Source: Thermoplasmata archaeon
Lineage (GTDB): Archaea > Thermoplasmatota > Thermoplasmata > Halarchaeoplasmatales > Halarchaeoplasmataceae
Assembly (NCBI GenBank): GCA_007129655.1
Contig: SKVC01000024.1
Location: 1-15,529, forward strand
Direction of reading: 5' to 3'
DNA: 15,529 nucleotides
Shown in pieces: positions 4,928-12,427 of the stretch; position 1 is the first letter of the stretch, and each line of letters begins with the position of its first letter. A model generated the notes under the pieces. That model was not told the origin of the DNA, did no database searches, and saw only the letters and a list, made by a program, of their open reading frames with translations. A program made the translations under genes and the position numbers.

Positions 4928-6376
4928 CCACTCGTCGTATGATTGACTAGATTGTTTTTCCGTCGTCGGAGGTGATCGCTCATCTTTGACTTGCCGATAT
5001 TTAGGCTGGTTCGTCGGTTCCTTCGGCTGTTGTTTTTTCTTCAACAGTAACACTAAAGCTATTATCACTACTACCAAGATAATCAAAAGACCGATTATGC
5101 CGAATATGAACAAGCCGGAACCGTTTTCCGTTTCCTCGGCCGGAGGTTGTGCTTCGTATATGGTGGCGGTATCTATGTTCGATTCTAAACCTAACTTATC
5201 ATCTTCCGATACAGCTCTGACCATGTAATAATATGTAGTTTCCGATTCTACATCAGTATCTGTTAATTCCGTATTCTCCGTATTCGTTAGATAAATCAAA
5301 TCGTTGGCGTTAGGACCACGGTACACGTTGTAAGATGTTATCTCCAGATCGGTTTCAAGGGCGGACCAAGTTAGTTCGATCCGGTTCGAATGTGCCTCAG
5401 CCTGAAGGTCGCCTACCGATGGAGGAATATCTATCGATGTAGGTGTCGCAGTTGCCTCTCCGGAGATAAGACCTTCACCTGCGGCGTTGATAGCACTTAC
5501 ACGATAAACATATGATATTCCATTGGTCACTGTTTCGTCATGATAAAATGTGGTATCGTCTCCCGTGGTGAAGACCCTTTGCATCCCGTCGGTTCTCTCT
5601 ATCTTGTAATTCTGGATCGCCGAGCCACCGTCGTCCTGTGGCGGATCCCAGTATAGTTCAACAAAACTGTTTCCGGAAAGAACCTTCAAGTTCCTAGGTG
5701 AGCTTGGAGTAGAAATACCTTCCATGGGCATAGCGGATTCGATATTAGACATGTCACTATCTCCCACATCGTTTCTGGCTACTACACCATAATAATATTC
5801 TATACCGTTCGTAACATCGGTGTCCGTGAATTCCGTGACTGTACCGATGGTGTAAGTTTCCTGCATATTCCCTGTTGTAGTCCCTCTGTAAATGATGTAA
5901 TTCTTTATGGCAGAATTACCATCGTCTTCCGGGCGTTTCCATTCTAATTCCACAAAGGCATCTCCCGGGTAGGCATCCAATTCCCTGGGTTCCGTGGGCA
6001 TTGTAGCTCCCAGCGGTGTAGCGCTTGCCTCGTTGGAAAAGTCGGTCTCCCGTGTCGTATCGTATCCGGCCGTCACCCAATAGTGATAGGTTCTACCATT
6101 GATAACATCTTCATCTCTAAACGATTGAGTATACCTATCAACACTGGTATAATATTCCTGATTACCGGAACTGAGACTTCGATATATATTGTAGCTATCC
6201 ACCCTGTCGCTTCCGACGGCCGGAGGGCGCCAATCCAGGTCTATATAACCATCGAAACCTTCGGCGTTCAAATTCCTAGGTGGTGTTAGTTCCTGTTGTC
6301 CCGATGCTATTAAGGGGACTATACAGCTAAACATCACCAATATGGATATACAGATCGTGAGTTTCTTTTGATACAT
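4925..6376 (-). CDS. Membrane-anchored surface protein with four FN3 domains
   Basis: A 483-residue secreted protein. Residues 1-25 are a signal peptide (KK, then a hydrophobic core, ending IASG). Four fibronectin type III domains follow at about 30-120, 125-215, 222-312 and 318-408. Each opens with the pattern P..P..L, has W..P (domains 1-3), Y.IYR or Y.IER, and closes G..Y.Y.V.A.N..G. Residues 421-445 form a single membrane helix, followed by a basic, Gln/Pro-rich cytoplasmic tail. The predicted topology is therefore outside-facing domains anchored at the C-terminus. Likely roles are adhesion or cell-surface organisation; no catalytic motif is visible. A TATA box lies at 6411-6418, and a CTCGAA/TTCGAG inverted repeat sits between it and the ATG. 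The gene follows tnaA on the same strand but probably has its own promoter. Confidence 0.9.
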   Translation of the reverse strand: MYQKKLTICISILVMFSCIVPLIASGQQELTPPRNLNAEGFDGYIDLDWRPPAVGSDRVDSYNIYRSLSSGNQEYYTSVDRYTQSFRDEDVINGRTYHYWVTAGYDTTRETDFSNEASATPLGATMPTEPRELDAYPGDAFVELEWKRPEDDGNSAIKNYIIYRGTTTGNMQETYTIGTVTEFTDTDVTNGIEYYYGVVARNDVGDSDMSNIESAMPMEGISTPSSPRNLKVLSGNSFVELYWDPPQDDGGSAIQNYKIERTDGMQRVFTTGDDTTFYHDETVTNGISYVYRVSAINAAGEGLISGEATATPTSIDIPPSVGDLQAEAHSNRIELTWSALETDLEITSYNVYRGPNANDLIYLTNTENTELTDTDVESETTYYYMVRAVSEDDKLGLESNIDTATIYEAQPPAEETENGSGLFIFGIIGLLIILVVVIIALVLLLKKKQQPKEPTNQPKYRQVKDERSPPTTEKQSSQSYDEW

Positions 6377-6384
6377 TTAAATGC

Positions 6385-6418
6385 CTCGAATACCATATAC
6401 AGCTTCGAGTTATATATA
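6385..6418 (-). promoter_or_regulatory. Promoter of the FN3 gene with inverted repeat
   Basis: The minus strand has ATATATAA at 6418-6411, a TATA box about 38 bases upstream of the ATG at 6376. The inverted repeat CTCGAA (6385-6390) and TTCGAG (6404-6409) covers the predicted start site. It could be an operator or a small leader hairpin. Confidence 0.45.
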
Positions 6419-6434
6419 TGATTTGGTGCACCTC

Positions 6435-7802
6435 TCAAACTGGTTTAAATTCCGACATAAAATGACCCAATATTTCCGGAGAGTATGTTCTCTCCAAACC
6501 GGAGATATCGTCTCTCCGCTCATAAAGGGCGATAACCGATTCTGCGACGTACTTCAGATGATTCAATGTATATACTCTACGGGGAATAGCTAATCGCATA
6601 TTGTCAAAAGGTGCAGGAATTACATTTCCGTTTTCATCGGTCTCTCCGAAGGCGCATGTTCCCAACTCAACACCGCGTACACCGAAATCGATATACAGTT
6701 CCGCCGTAAGAGCCTGGGCGGGGAATTGTTCGGGAGGAATATGTGGTAAAAATCGTCTTGCATCTATGAACACCGCGTGACCGCCCGGGGGTTCTACCAG
6801 TGGAACTCCGGCTTCACGTAAGAGTCCCGCGAGATACTCCACCTGCCCGATCCTATATTCGAGATACTCAACCCTTGTTGACTCGTAGAGTCCCTTTGCA
6901 ATGGCCGCTAACTCTCGACAGGCCATCCCTCCGTAGGTAGGATATCCTTCTATGATGATCCCCAACTCGGTACACCGCTGATGCAGTTTCTCATCCCTAA
7001 GGCCGATCATACCGCCTATGTTGGACATACCATCCTTCTTGGCGGAAAAAGTAAAACCTTCTGCATACGAAAACATCTCCTTGACGATTTCAGATATAGA
7101 TGTATCCATATACCCCCTTTCTCTCTTTTTGATAAAGTAAGCATTTTCTGCGAACCGACAGGCATCTAAGAAAAATGGTATTTTGTGTTCTTTTGCTATT
7201 TCTTTTACCTTTCTAATGTTCTCCATGGATACCGGTTGTCCGCCTGCAGTATTGTTCGTGACCGTCAACATGATCACAGGGATCTTTTCGCTGCCTTTTT
7301 CATCGATAAATTTTCGCAGCTTATCGATATCCATATTACCTTTAAAATCAACCTCTTTTCCGGTATTGTAAGCATCGTCGATAACAAGGTCGACCGGAGT
7401 GCCGCCTTTGTGTAATACGTTCCCCTTGGTCGTATCGAAATGCATATTGTTCGGAACAAAATCACCTTCCGAAACGAGTTGAGAAAAAAGGATGTTTTCT
7501 GCAGCTCGTCCCTGATGTACCATAACGAATTTATCAAAACCGAAGATGTCAGACACAGCCTCTTTAACTTTGTAGTATGAATTACTCCCGGCATAGGCCT
7601 GTTCCGTTTCGAACATAGCACCCCACTGTTCGTCACTCATCGCCGTAGTTCCGGAATCTGTGAGTAGATCTATAAATACATCCCGAGATCTTAGTTTAAA
7701 TACGTTATATCCTTTATCGGTCAACTTCTTCTTCCGCTCGACTTTGGTAAGAACATTCAATCGCTCAACCATCTTTATTTTGAAGGGTTCAGGTGTATTC
7801 AT
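6435..7802 (-). CDS. tnaA: Tryptophanase (tryptophan indole-lyase)
   Basis: A 455-residue PLP enzyme of the beta-eliminating lyase family, predicted to convert L-tryptophan to indole, pyruvate and ammonia in the cytosol. Family blocks are IDLLTDSGTTAMS (44-56), HQGRAAEN (96-103), GGQPVS (187-192), DACRFAENAYFIK (213-225), SAKKD (253-257, PLP lysine Lys256) and IPRRVYT (406-412). Tyrosine phenol-lyase is the main alternative. The positions that separate the two enzymes favour tryptophanase: Asp123 (Thr124 in the Citrobacter phenol-lyase), Leu380 (Arg381 there) and His447 (Phe448 there). E. coli TnaA has 471 residues. A TATA box at 7833-7841 and GGGTGA at 7812-7807 precede the ATG. No TnaC-like leader with a Trp codon is seen, and no Trp transporter is adjacent. 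Confidence 0.93.
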   Translation of the reverse strand: MNTPEPFKIKMVERLNVLTKVERKKKLTDKGYNVFKLRSRDVFIDLLTDSGTTAMSDEQWGAMFETEQAYAGSNSYYKVKEAVSDIFGFDKFVMVHQGRAAENILFSQLVSEGDFVPNNMHFDTTKGNVLHKGGTPVDLVIDDAYNTGKEVDFKGNMDIDKLRKFIDEKGSEKIPVIMLTVTNNTAGGQPVSMENIRKVKEIAKEHKIPFFLDACRFAENAYFIKKRERGYMDTSISEIVKEMFSYAEGFTFSAKKDGMSNIGGMIGLRDEKLHQRCTELGIIIEGYPTYGGMACRELAAIAKGLYESTRVEYLEYRIGQVEYLAGLLREAGVPLVEPPGGHAVFIDARRFLPHIPPEQFPAQALTAELYIDFGVRGVELGTCAFGETDENGNVIPAPFDNMRLAIPRRVYTLNHLKYVAESVIALYERRDDISGLERTYSPEILGHFMSEFKPV

Positions 7803-7832
7803 CGTCTCACCCGTTCAGTTATTACCATAACG

Positions 7833-7841
7833 TATATAAAA
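7833..7841 (-). promoter_or_regulatory. TATA box of tnaA
   Basis: TTTATATAC on the minus strand is centred 35 bases upstream of the ATG. The predicted leader of about 10 bases contains the ribosome-binding motif GGGTGA. Confidence 0.65.
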
Positions 7842-7860
7842 TTTTAGAGTGAAAGAGTAA

Positions 7861-7917
7861 GTGACCGAAGGGGGTAATAAATTTGAGGAGGAGAAAATAA
7901 AAACCCCTTCGGTTCAC
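7861..7917. promoter_or_regulatory. Large stem-loop between the divergent tnaA and ABC1 kinase genes
   Basis: CCGAAGGGG (7865-7873) pairs perfectly with CCCCTTCGG (7904-7912). The stem continues with GTGA (7861-7864) and TCAC (7914-7917) after one bulged base, 13 bp in all. The 30-base loop is A-rich on the plus strand and contains GAGGAGGAG. It lies upstream of both promoters, so it would not be in either main transcript. It could be a DNA operator or part of a small RNA. Confidence 0.6.
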
Positions 7918-7971
7918 TTCTGTGTGCGGTGCATGAAGGTTTGCTATAAATACTTTTCCTCTAAAAAAAGG

Positions 7972-7986
7972 TGAAAAATATAAAAG
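7972..7986 (+). promoter_or_regulatory. BRE/TATA promoter of the ABC1 kinase gene
   Basis: TGAAAAATATAAAAG combines a purine-rich BRE with a TATA box centred about 31 bases before the ATG at 8012. The expected start is near 8007, where ATGAAATGA forms a two-codon frame whose stop overlaps the real ATG. A second TATA-like box lies at 7943-7953. Confidence 0.6.
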
Positions 7987-8011
7987 GTAAGAAAGCGTAC
8001 TATATAATGAA

Positions 8012-9649
8012 ATGAAAAAAATCGGTAGGATAGAGAGGATAAGGGAGATCACAAAAATTCTTCTGAAACACGGTCTCGTTGATTTTGTCAGAGAGATCGG
8101 ACTGATGAGCTTCGTCTCCAGAAAGAGGATGGAAGACAGTATAGAAAGGAGAACAAAAGATGTGGATGTTGAAGAACTACGCTTTCTTTTGGAAGATCTG
8201 GGACCCACCTTCATCAAGTTAGGCCAATTTCTATCATTAAGACCTGACCTGGTACCCATTGAATTTGCTGATGAACTTCGAAAGTTGTATGAAGAAGCTA
8301 CCACCTTTTCATCGAAAAAATCCAGAGAGATAATAGAAGAAGAACTCGGTTGCAAACTTTATGATATCTTTGAAGAATTCTATAACACACCTCTGGCAGC
8401 AGCTTCGATCGGTCAAGTTCACGAAGCGCGCTTGAAAACGGGAGAGGAAGTCGTGGTAAAGGTTCAGAGACCCGACATCAGAGCAAGAGTAGCTGCAGAT
8501 ATGGAGCTTATAGGTCGTATCGCAACTTTGATCGAAGATCTGATCCCCGAGAGTGAAATGTATAATCCAAGTGAGACGGTGGAAGAGTTCAGAAAAATGT
8601 TAAAAAAGGAGTTGGATTACACCATCGAAGCCCGTAACGCTCAACGGTTTTACGATGCCTTTGCCGACGATCCGGATGTGATCGTACCAAAGGTATATTG
8701 GGATTATGTGACCACTAAAATATTGATCTTAGAACATATCGAGGGAAAAAGTCTTAGACATGCCATGGACAGAAATGTTCCGGATGAGACGAAAAAGGAT
8801 CTTGCAACAAAATTCGCTCAATGTATGTTAAGGCAATTTTTGGTACACGGGATCTTTCATGCGGATCCATCTCCCGGCAATATATACTATACGGATACCA
8901 AAGAGATCGTTTTATTTGATTTCGGAGCTATTGGCTGGTTACCTCCATCCCGTAGGGAAAAAATAATCGATATGTTCCTGGCATTGGCCAAAGGGGACAC
9001 TAAAGAAGTTACCGAGATACTCTTGGATATTGGTATAACCAAAGATGATTTTGACAGAGAACAGCTTGAATGGGATATTGAAAATCTACTTGAATTATAC
9101 AAGCGGAAATCCAACGTCTTATTCAAAGAGGGAGCCAACGAGGAGATAATTAACATCGCTATAAAACATAACATCGTCTTACCCCCTAACTTCATACTTA
9201 TGGAGCGTGCATTGATAGAAACAGAAGGCGTATGTGCCGAACTTTATCCCGGATTCGGTTTTTTCCAAAACTCTTCACCGGTGATCAAGGAAGTAATGCA
9301 AAACAGATACGGGCCCAAGGCACAGGCTAAAAAACTCGTATCGACTTTACAAGGTTACCATAAACTCGGTACGGAACTACCTCATAAGCTCAACAAGATA
9401 CTCGAAGGTTTTGAAGATAGGGACTTCGCTGTATCAATAGAACATAAAGGTTTACGTGAGATGGAAAATACCTTAGAATTGATATCGAATCGGATAAGTT
9501 TCACCATAATCACTGCGGCAATAATAATCGGATCTGCTTTGATAGTTCTTTCTACGGAACAGCCGTTGTTTGGTCCCTACATATTCATAGTTTCAGTTTT
9601 AATAGGTGTATGGTTACTTGCCATTATAATTAAAAGAGGAAGGTATTAA
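8012..9649 (+). CDS. ABC1/UbiB (AarF) family atypical kinase, membrane-anchored
   Basis: A 545-residue protein kinase-like protein. Family-specific motifs are KLGQ (69-72), the KxGQ signature; AAAS (129-132), which replaces the Gly-rich loop; and Lys150 in VVVKVQRP, the ATP lysine. KELDYTIEARNA (199-210) supplies the helix glutamate. HADPSPGN (283-290) is the catalytic loop, with Ser in place of the more common His of HADPHPGN, and DFG lies at 303-305. Two membrane helices follow at about 496-514 and 522-540, as in many UbiB/COQ8-like proteins. Bacterial relatives support ubiquinone biosynthesis; characterised members show ATPase activity and autoinhibition. The archaeal substrate is unknown, perhaps an isoprenoid lipid or quinone-like compound. 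The gene appears monocistronic. Confidence 0.93.
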   Translation: MKKIGRIERIREITKILLKHGLVDFVREIGLMSFVSRKRMEDSIERRTKDVDVEELRFLLEDLGPTFIKLGQFLSLRPDLVPIEFADELRKLYEEATTFSSKKSREIIEEELGCKLYDIFEEFYNTPLAAASIGQVHEARLKTGEEVVVKVQRPDIRARVAADMELIGRIATLIEDLIPESEMYNPSETVEEFRKMLKKELDYTIEARNAQRFYDAFADDPDVIVPKVYWDYVTTKILILEHIEGKSLRHAMDRNVPDETKKDLATKFAQCMLRQFLVHGIFHADPSPGNIYYTDTKEIVLFDFGAIGWLPPSRREKIIDMFLALAKGDTKEVTEILLDIGITKDDFDREQLEWDIENLLELYKRKSNVLFKEGANEEIINIAIKHNIVLPPNFILMERALIETEGVCAELYPGFGFFQNSSPVIKEVMQNRYGPKAQAKKLVSTLQGYHKLGTELPHKLNKILEGFEDRDFAVSIEHKGLREMENTLELISNRISFTIITAAIIIGSALIVLSTEQPLFGPYIFIVSVLIGVWLLAIIIKRGRY

Positions 9650-9654
9650 CTCTA

Positions 9655-9723
9655 TCATGCCCTTTCGATCTCTGCGATGATCTCGTCGATCCGCCGTATT
9701 ATATCTTGTTTTTTCTTGCTCAT
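9655..9723 (-). CDS. Candidate 22-residue amphipathic microprotein
   Basis: ATG (9723-9721) to TGA (9657-9655) encodes 22 residues: MSKKKQDIIRR, then IDEIIAEIERA. The hydrophobic residues fall at helical spacing, giving a charged amphipathic helix, which is the kind of composition seen in real proteins and not in random frames. CTATATAAAC on the minus strand (9766-9757) is a good TATA box and predicts a leader of about 12 bases containing GTGAT. The region would otherwise be an unexplained 236-base gap. It is convergent with the ABC1 kinase gene, 5 bases between stops. No homologue is recognised. A longer 65-codon frame in another phase is less protein-like and runs into the kinase gene. Confidence 0.45.
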   Translation of the reverse strand: MSKKKQDIIRRIDEIIAEIERA

Positions 9724-9756
9724 TGTAATCACGTTTTTGCCGTCGATACTGAGGTT

Positions 9757-9766
9757 GTTTATATAG
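9757..9766 (-). promoter_or_regulatory. TATA box of the 22-codon ORF
   Basis: CTATATAAAC on the minus strand is centred about 39 bases from the ATG at 9723. It is the best TATA match in this intergenic region and points away from the AbrB-like gene, so it needs some transcript on the minus strand here, coding or not. Confidence 0.5.
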
Positions 9767-9823
9767 TTTATGGAGTGTAGAGTCGGAATTTTCATGAAAG
9801 ACAGATGACATTGACGTTCCGGT

Positions 9824-9834
9824 GTGTCGGACAC
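9824..9834. promoter_or_regulatory. 11-bp palindrome upstream of the AbrB-like gene
   Basis: GTGTCGGACAC is palindromic around its central base and lies 22 bases before the centre of the TATA-like box TTTTTAAAG (9847-9855). A weaker outer arm (ACGTTCCG / CGGACACGT) surrounds it. This could be an operator, possibly for the gene's own product. Confidence 0.4.
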
Positions 9835-9885
9835 GTTACAAATAGATTTTTAAAGGGTTAAAGCCGTATGTATAGTGTGATATGC

Positions 9886-10116
9886 ATGAAGATAAAGGAA
9901 ATAATAGAATCTATAGACAAGAAAGACATTCCGGCATTGATAGCTGAACTGGAAGATAAAACGGCTAATAAGATAAAAGAGGGAATATACAGCACGGGAA
10001 TTTTCAAATCTAAAGTCGAAAACGGAAAGATAAACATCCCCGATGTGGAAACCGAAGCTCTAAACTTATCCGACGGTGACATCGTCCAGGTATTCGTTAG
10101 AAAGATAGTGAAGTGA
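9886..10116 (+). CDS. Small AbrB/SpoVT-like protein
   Basis: A 76-residue protein. Residues 1-38 are a charged helical region (MKIKEIIESIDKKDIPALI...). Residues 40-76 contain NGKINIPDVETEALNLSDGD followed by IVQVFVRKI, which resembles the swapped-hairpin AbrB/SpoVT domain (G.I.IP...R..L.L..GD.V.V). Such domains bind DNA as dimers, often as antitoxins or local regulators, but the conserved Arg of the domain is absent and no toxin gene is adjacent. I chose the ATG at 9886 because the TATA-like box at 9847-9855 would start transcription downstream of the in-frame ATG at 9868, and GTGAT lies just upstream of 9886. The gene is convergent with the DUF835 gene. Confidence 0.65.
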   Translation: MKIKEIIESIDKKDIPALIAELEDKTANKIKEGIYSTGIFKSKVENGKINIPDVETEALNLSDGDIVQVFVRKIVK

Positions 10117-10139
10117 CACATCACAACCTAAATGTGTCA
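10114..10139. terminator. Inverted repeat spanning convergent gene ends
   Basis: TGACACAT (10114-10121) and ATGTGTCA (10132-10139) form a perfect 8-bp stem with a 10-base loop. The first arm begins with the stop codon of the AbrB-like gene, and the second lies within the last codons of the DUF835 gene. It could end transcription from both sides, but no T tract follows on either strand. Confidence 0.4.
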
Positions 10140-12382
10140 TCAACTTCTTTCTCGAGTAATTCTATTTGGTTCTTCTCGAGAGTGAGAGGACTTGCGGAGA
10201 GTATCAAAATAGAATCAGTTACAGCTACCAGGTCTTTCAAAGATTGTATGAGGTGGAAAACGGTTCTGAAGTCGTTGTTAGAGATAAGATATTCTAAACC
10301 CTCTAAAAGTATAACGCCGCTTCCTTCGGCAAGGAAAAGCTCCAATTCAAGACTTAGTTTCTCCAAATTTTTGGGTTTGTAAGCATTTTTTTGATCAATA
10401 TTAGAAAGCCATATTATCGGTACTTCTTCTAAACCATATCTTGATTTCAATTTATCGGGATACTGCCGTGTCACGCAAATACCATTCAAACCGATTTTCA
10501 TGGTTCTTTTAAATAATGAAAAGGCGTCATTAGATTTTTTTTCGAGCAAAAGGTACGTACATGCATTATCTAATTTACTCGGCAGTTTCTTCTCCGCTTT
10601 TTGCACCGTATTTACTTTCTTGATAGTGTGTGTAGTTTTTTCCTTTGGTTTCTGTTGAGTTGTTCTAACTAGATCCATCTGTTTAGTTGGTTTTTCTTGT
10701 TTTGCATCACGTTCCTCTAGTATCTTATCCATTAAACTAAAAAATACACCTATGTGTTTAAGAGCCTTGAGATAATCTCTGCGTTTTACCATCAGATTAG
10801 CTTGTTTAAGATGAGTCACCGGTTTAGATATGTCTTTACCGAATTTTTTAGCTTCATCAAGATTATTTAATCCCTCCTTCATAGCACGCTGTATATTGGA
10901 TGGTATACTCCTGATCAGTATATCTCTACTTTTGGCTAGCTTGATCTCGCTTTTTCGTTTATCACCCAATTCATATTCAGTCTTAGCTTCAGATAATAGA
11001 GTCTCACTTTCGCTACAATCGATCCCGATGGCTTTAGCACTACGTAAAAGGTTCTCCAGTATTTCGAATTCTTTGTTCGAAGAAGGTACGGATTTTTCTT
11101 GTAGTACTTTCTTTACAATATTTATCTCTTCCATGGATTTTCTATATGATCCATCCACTTTGGCCTTCCTTGCATTTAAAAGGCGATCTTCGAATTCGTC
11201 CTTTTTGCTTCCATCATAGCTCATCAATCTTATCTCGAGTTCCTTGATATCTTTCTGTATATGGTCCTCCAATTTAGAAAAGGAATCGTCCCTTGCTTTA
11301 GAGAGCCAATAATGTGCCTTTTCTATGTCTCCCTTTCTTGAAGCAGCAAGAGCTTGAGAAATCATCTGCCTCTCGTCTTTTAACGTTAATCCCATCTCTT
11401 TTGCTATTTGTAGTAGCTCATTTAATTCGGATACTACAACATCTAGATCCCGTTTTTTCTCTTTTTGTGATTCGTGATCCTCGAATTTTTTTCTTATATC
11501 TTTTTCAACATCTCCCATTTTTGAAAAGCCTTTTTTGAAAAAGCCATGCTCTACACTTTTCTTAGCAACATTGATCTCGGATATAAATTCATTATGTGGT
11601 ATCTTATTTTTCTTAAGCTTAAATATCTCGGCTTTAAGTGTTTGTGTATTATCAACGAATTCTTTCAACTTCTCGCTGACTTCGATCGCTTCTATACCCA
11701 GTCGTATGGCAGTATCGATATCTCCTTTATTTTTAGCCTGTGTAGCCTCTCTTATATGCTGCCGAACAACATCTTCGGAGATCGGTATATCTCGTAAGCT
11801 GATCAACTCTTCTTTTGCATCCGTAATTACTTCTTCATATTCTTTTTCTTTGTCGATATCTTCTTCAACGGTCGGTACGGTTATTTCGTCGGCTTCAAGC
11901 TGTTCTATCTCTTTTAAAAAATCCTCTTCCTTTGCTGGTATTTCCTTTATGTCAACTTCTAAAATATCCGAGTCTTCTTCAAAAATTGCACCGCAAACCG
12001 GGCATTCGTTCAATTCCTCTCCAACTTCAGAACCACAAACCGGACATTCGAATACGAAGGCTTCTTCATCTTCGAATCCCAGTTCCTTTTCCAAAGCATC
12101 TAACTCAGCTTCAAATTCTTCGTCATCTATCTCTTCCGCCGCACCCGCTTCTTTCATAGAATCGAACATGCTTTCGACTATTTCATCGTCGTCGATGCCG
12201 TCGATGTTTTCTTCTATCCCCTGCATCAGATTGTCTAGGTCGCCAAAGTCGTCATCCTCTGTTTCCTCTAATTCTATTATTATCCTGTCTAATCCGCATT
12301 CGGGACATTCATCTGAGTCTCCAGGAATCTTTGTGTCACATACGGGACATATAATGGTTTCTTTTTTTGACAGGCGTGGCAC
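10121..12382 (-). CDS. Two zinc ribbons, long helical region and C-terminal DUF835 domain
   Basis: A 753-residue soluble protein without a signal peptide or membrane helix. Zinc ribbon 1 has Cys12, Cys15, Cys26 and Cys29; zinc ribbon 2 has Cys113, Cys116, Cys127 and Cys130 (CPVC...CPECG and CPVC...CPVCG). A very acidic linker (about 36-106) separates them. Residues 180-570 are charged and mostly helical, with repeated short helical-hairpin units (A...KGDI..A...) like TPR or spectrin-type packing. Residues 604-745 match DUF835, an archaeal domain of unknown role: YLLLEKK, FSLFKRTMKIGLNG, TRQYPDKL, YGLEEVPIIWLS and ILLEGLEYLISNNDF. It starts at GTG 12382: an in-frame TAA lies three codons upstream and a TATA box at 12413-12420. 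It may be a scaffold or signalling protein; no enzymatic motif is seen. Confidence 0.88.
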   Translation of the reverse strand: MPRLSKKETIICPVCDTKIPGDSDECPECGLDRIIIELEETEDDDFGDLDNLMQGIEENIDGIDDDEIVESMFDSMKEAGAAEEIDDEEFEAELDALEKELGFEDEEAFVFECPVCGSEVGEELNECPVCGAIFEEDSDILEVDIKEIPAKEEDFLKEIEQLEADEITVPTVEEDIDKEKEYEEVITDAKEELISLRDIPISEDVVRQHIREATQAKNKGDIDTAIRLGIEAIEVSEKLKEFVDNTQTLKAEIFKLKKNKIPHNEFISEINVAKKSVEHGFFKKGFSKMGDVEKDIRKKFEDHESQKEKKRDLDVVVSELNELLQIAKEMGLTLKDERQMISQALAASRKGDIEKAHYWLSKARDDSFSKLEDHIQKDIKELEIRLMSYDGSKKDEFEDRLLNARKAKVDGSYRKSMEEINIVKKVLQEKSVPSSNKEFEILENLLRSAKAIGIDCSESETLLSEAKTEYELGDKRKSEIKLAKSRDILIRSIPSNIQRAMKEGLNNLDEAKKFGKDISKPVTHLKQANLMVKRRDYLKALKHIGVFFSLMDKILEERDAKQEKPTKQMDLVRTTQQKPKEKTTHTIKKVNTVQKAEKKLPSKLDNACTYLLLEKKSNDAFSLFKRTMKIGLNGICVTRQYPDKLKSRYGLEEVPIIWLSNIDQKNAYKPKNLEKLSLELELFLAEGSGVILLEGLEYLISNNDFRTVFHLIQSLKDLVAVTDSILILSASPLTLEKNQIELLEKEVDDTFRL

Positions 12383-12412
12383 CTCGGTTTAAAAACACAT
12401 CCCCAACATAGA

Positions 12413-12420
12413 TTATATAT
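12413..12420 (-). promoter_or_regulatory. TATA box of the DUF835 gene
   Basis: GATATATA on the minus strand is centred about 34 bases upstream of the GTG start, immediately after the stop codon of the upstream secreted-protein gene. This gives the DUF835 gene its own promoter, and a leader of only a few bases. Confidence 0.6.
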
Positions 12421-12427
12421 CTTTTGA

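Noticed and set aside
6435..7802. Tyrosine phenol-lyase as the identity of the PLP enzyme
   Set aside because: The residues that bind the phenol ring in phenol-lyases (Thr, Arg and Phe) are Asp, Leu and His here, as expected for tryptophanase.
7933..7974. 13-codon frame starting MKVCYKYF as a leader peptide
   Set aside because: It has no tryptophan codon, points away from tnaA, and lies upstream of the better BRE/TATA promoter at 7972-7986 of the kinase gene.
8007..8015. Two-codon upstream frame ATGAAATGA overlapping the kinase start
   Set aside because: It may matter for reinitiation, but such strings are frequent by chance in A/T-rich starts, so it is not scored as a finding.
9614..9811. 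65-codon minus-strand frame overlapping the end of the ABC1 kinase gene
   Set aside because: It overlaps real coding sequence, has an unusual composition rich in Arg, Asp and Tyr, and has no promoter at a suitable distance; the 22-codon frame fits better.
11535..12392. 285-codon plus-strand frame rich in Ser opposite the DUF835 gene
   Set aside because: Its low-complexity Ser/Ile composition is the complement of the acidic, Glu/Asp-rich minus-strand coding sequence; it is a shadow.
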